This document shows positions 5,428-6,237 of a DNA stretch of 6,237 bases, piece after piece. Each line of letters begins with the position of its first letter. Within the stretch, counting starts at the first letter, position 1. The notes beneath the pieces were generated by a model. That model ran no database searches, was not told where the DNA came from, and was given only the letters and a program-made list of their open reading frames with translations. A program made the position numbers and the translations under genes. Source of the stretch: an uncultured Myxococcales bacterium (GTDB lineage: Bacteria > Myxococcota_A > UBA9042); the NCBI GenBank assembly GCA_903917305.1, contig CAIXAA010000994.1, forward strand, positions 1 to 6,237. The letters run 5' to 3'.

Positions 5428-6237
5428 ATGCGCCATCTCCTCCTTCTCGCCAGCCTCCTGTCCGCCTGCGCCGCACCGGTGCAAGGCTCCGCCCACATCG
5501 CTGCGCCGACGGCTGACGCCGCCGCGGACGCCGCGCCGCGCAAGCCCGCCGCCGATGCCGTCGCGGCGCCTGACGTCGCTGCACCTGCCGCCGATGTGCC
5601 GGCAGCAACGGATGTCCCCGCCACACCTTCCGTTTTGCAGACCACGCCCTGCCGCGTCGCGACGTCCGCGCCCAAGTGGTGGCACGACGCCGTCGGCTAC
5701 GAGATCTTCGTGCGCAGCTTCGCGGACTCCGACGGCGACGGCATCGGCGACCTCAAAGGCGTCCTCGCGCACCTCGACTACCTCAATGACGGCAAACCGG
5801 GGCAAGGCAACGACTTGGAGGTCGACGTCCTCTGGCTCATGCCGACCTTCCCGTCGCCCAGCTACCACGGCTACGACGTCACGAACTACCGCGGCGTGAA
5901 TCCGGACTACGGCACGGACGCGGACTTGGACGCGCTGGTGGCGGCGGCGCACGCGCGCGGCATGAAGGTCGTGCTCGACCTCGTGGTCAACCACACCTCC
6001 TCGCAGCATCCCTGGTTCGTCGATTCCGCGGCGCAGACCGGGCACCAGGACTGGTATGTCTGGGCGGACAAGGACCTGGGCTGGAAGCAGCCGTTCGGCA
6101 AGAGCAAAGTCTGGTACCAGAGCGGCGTGCGCTTCTACTACGCCGTGTTCTCCAAGGGCATGCCGGACCTGAACTTCACGACGGCGGCGGTGCGGCAGGA
6201 AGTGCAGGACATTGGTGCGTATTGGCTCGGGCGCGGG
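5428..6237 (+). CDS. Lipoprotein alpha-amylase family glycoside hydrolase (GH13_36-like), C-terminus cut by window edge
   Basis: The frame is open for 270 codons to the window end. Residues 1-14 form a short lipoprotein signal ending in the lipobox LSAC with Cys14 as the lipidated residue, so the enzyme is membrane-anchored outside the cytoplasm. A low-complexity Ala/Pro/Asp/Val linker spans about 15-74. The GH13 barrel begins near 84 with WWHDAVGYEIFVRSF, a calcium-type loop DSDGDGIGD (100-108), MPTFPSPSYHGYD (138-150) and conserved region I DLVVNH (184-189). The fifth conserved region reads MPDLN (245-249), the form reported for the group between oligo-1,6-glucosidases and neopullulanases (GH13_36). 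The catalytic Asp, Glu and Asp regions lie past the edge, so activity cannot be judged. It probably hydrolyses alpha-1,4/1,6-glucans at the cell surface. The ATG is chosen for the signal peptide; no clear ribosome site precedes it (CTTCCGGCG). Confidence 0.93.
   Translation, partial: MRHLLLLASLLSACAAPVQGSAHIAAPTADAAADAAPRKPAADAVAAPDVAAPAADVPAATDVPATPSVLQTTPCRVATSAPKWWHDAVGYEIFVRSFADSDGDGIGDLKGVLAHLDYLNDGKPGQGNDLEVDVLWLMPTFPSPSYHGYDVTNYRGVNPDYGTDADLDALVAAAHARGMKVVLDLVVNHTSSQHPWFVDSAAQTGHQDWYVWADKDLGWKQPFGKSKVWYQSGVRFYYAVFSKGMPDLNFTTAAVRQEVQDIGAYWLGRG

Noticed and set aside
5217..5675. N-terminal extension of the sensor kinase frame beyond ATG 5216
   Set aside because: It would run through the promoter patch, the palindromic repeat pair and the start of the amylase gene on the other strand. 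The added residues are Ala/Arg-rich with no domain.

Overview
This GC-rich window comes from the chromosome or a large contig of a Gram-negative bacterium. The signs are a lipobox lipoprotein, periplasmic multihaem c-type cytochromes, and a two-component system with a periplasmic sensor. The intergenic palindrome pair is of a kind common in Proteobacteria. The Ala/Pro/Asp linker behind the lipobox recalls Myxococcota and deltaproteobacterial lipoproteins. I cannot assign a genus; the phylum guess is inference. Coding is dense, with seven genes supported, two of them cut by the window edges.

Layout from left to right. (1) Bases 1-1420, minus strand: a two-gene operon. A 142-residue membrane protein is followed 26 bases later by a secreted multihaem cytochrome c with nine CxxCH motifs before the window edge cuts it. 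(2) Bases 1421-1654: a divergent intergenic region holding a degenerate inverted repeat. (3) Bases 1655-3078, plus strand: an M56 (BlaR1-type) membrane zinc protease, overlapped by 16 bases by a small single-span protein. No BlaI/MecI repressor gene is present. (4) Bases 3079-3198: a convergent gap with two perfect hairpins. (5) Bases 3199-5174, minus strand: a NarL-type two-component pair, with sensor kinase and response regulator overlapping as ATGA. The kinase has a CPTCH c-haem motif in its short periplasmic domain. (6) Bases 5175-5427: an intergenic region with an AT-rich promoter island and a paired palindromic repeat whose arm differences are compensatory. (7) Bases 5428-6237, plus strand: the first 270 codons of a lipoprotein alpha-amylase of the GH13_36 type.

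How the parts may work together. The most interesting gene is the haem-c sensor kinase. With a CxxCH motif between two membrane spans it is a candidate periplasmic redox or gas sensor. It signals to a LuxR-type regulator whose targets are unknown. The nearby multihaem cytochrome operon makes a respiratory role attractive, but the two lie on separate transcription units and nothing here proves a link. The second notable feature is the M56 protease pair. It looks like a BlaR1-type receptor whose protease part and extracytoplasmic part are on two overlapping genes.
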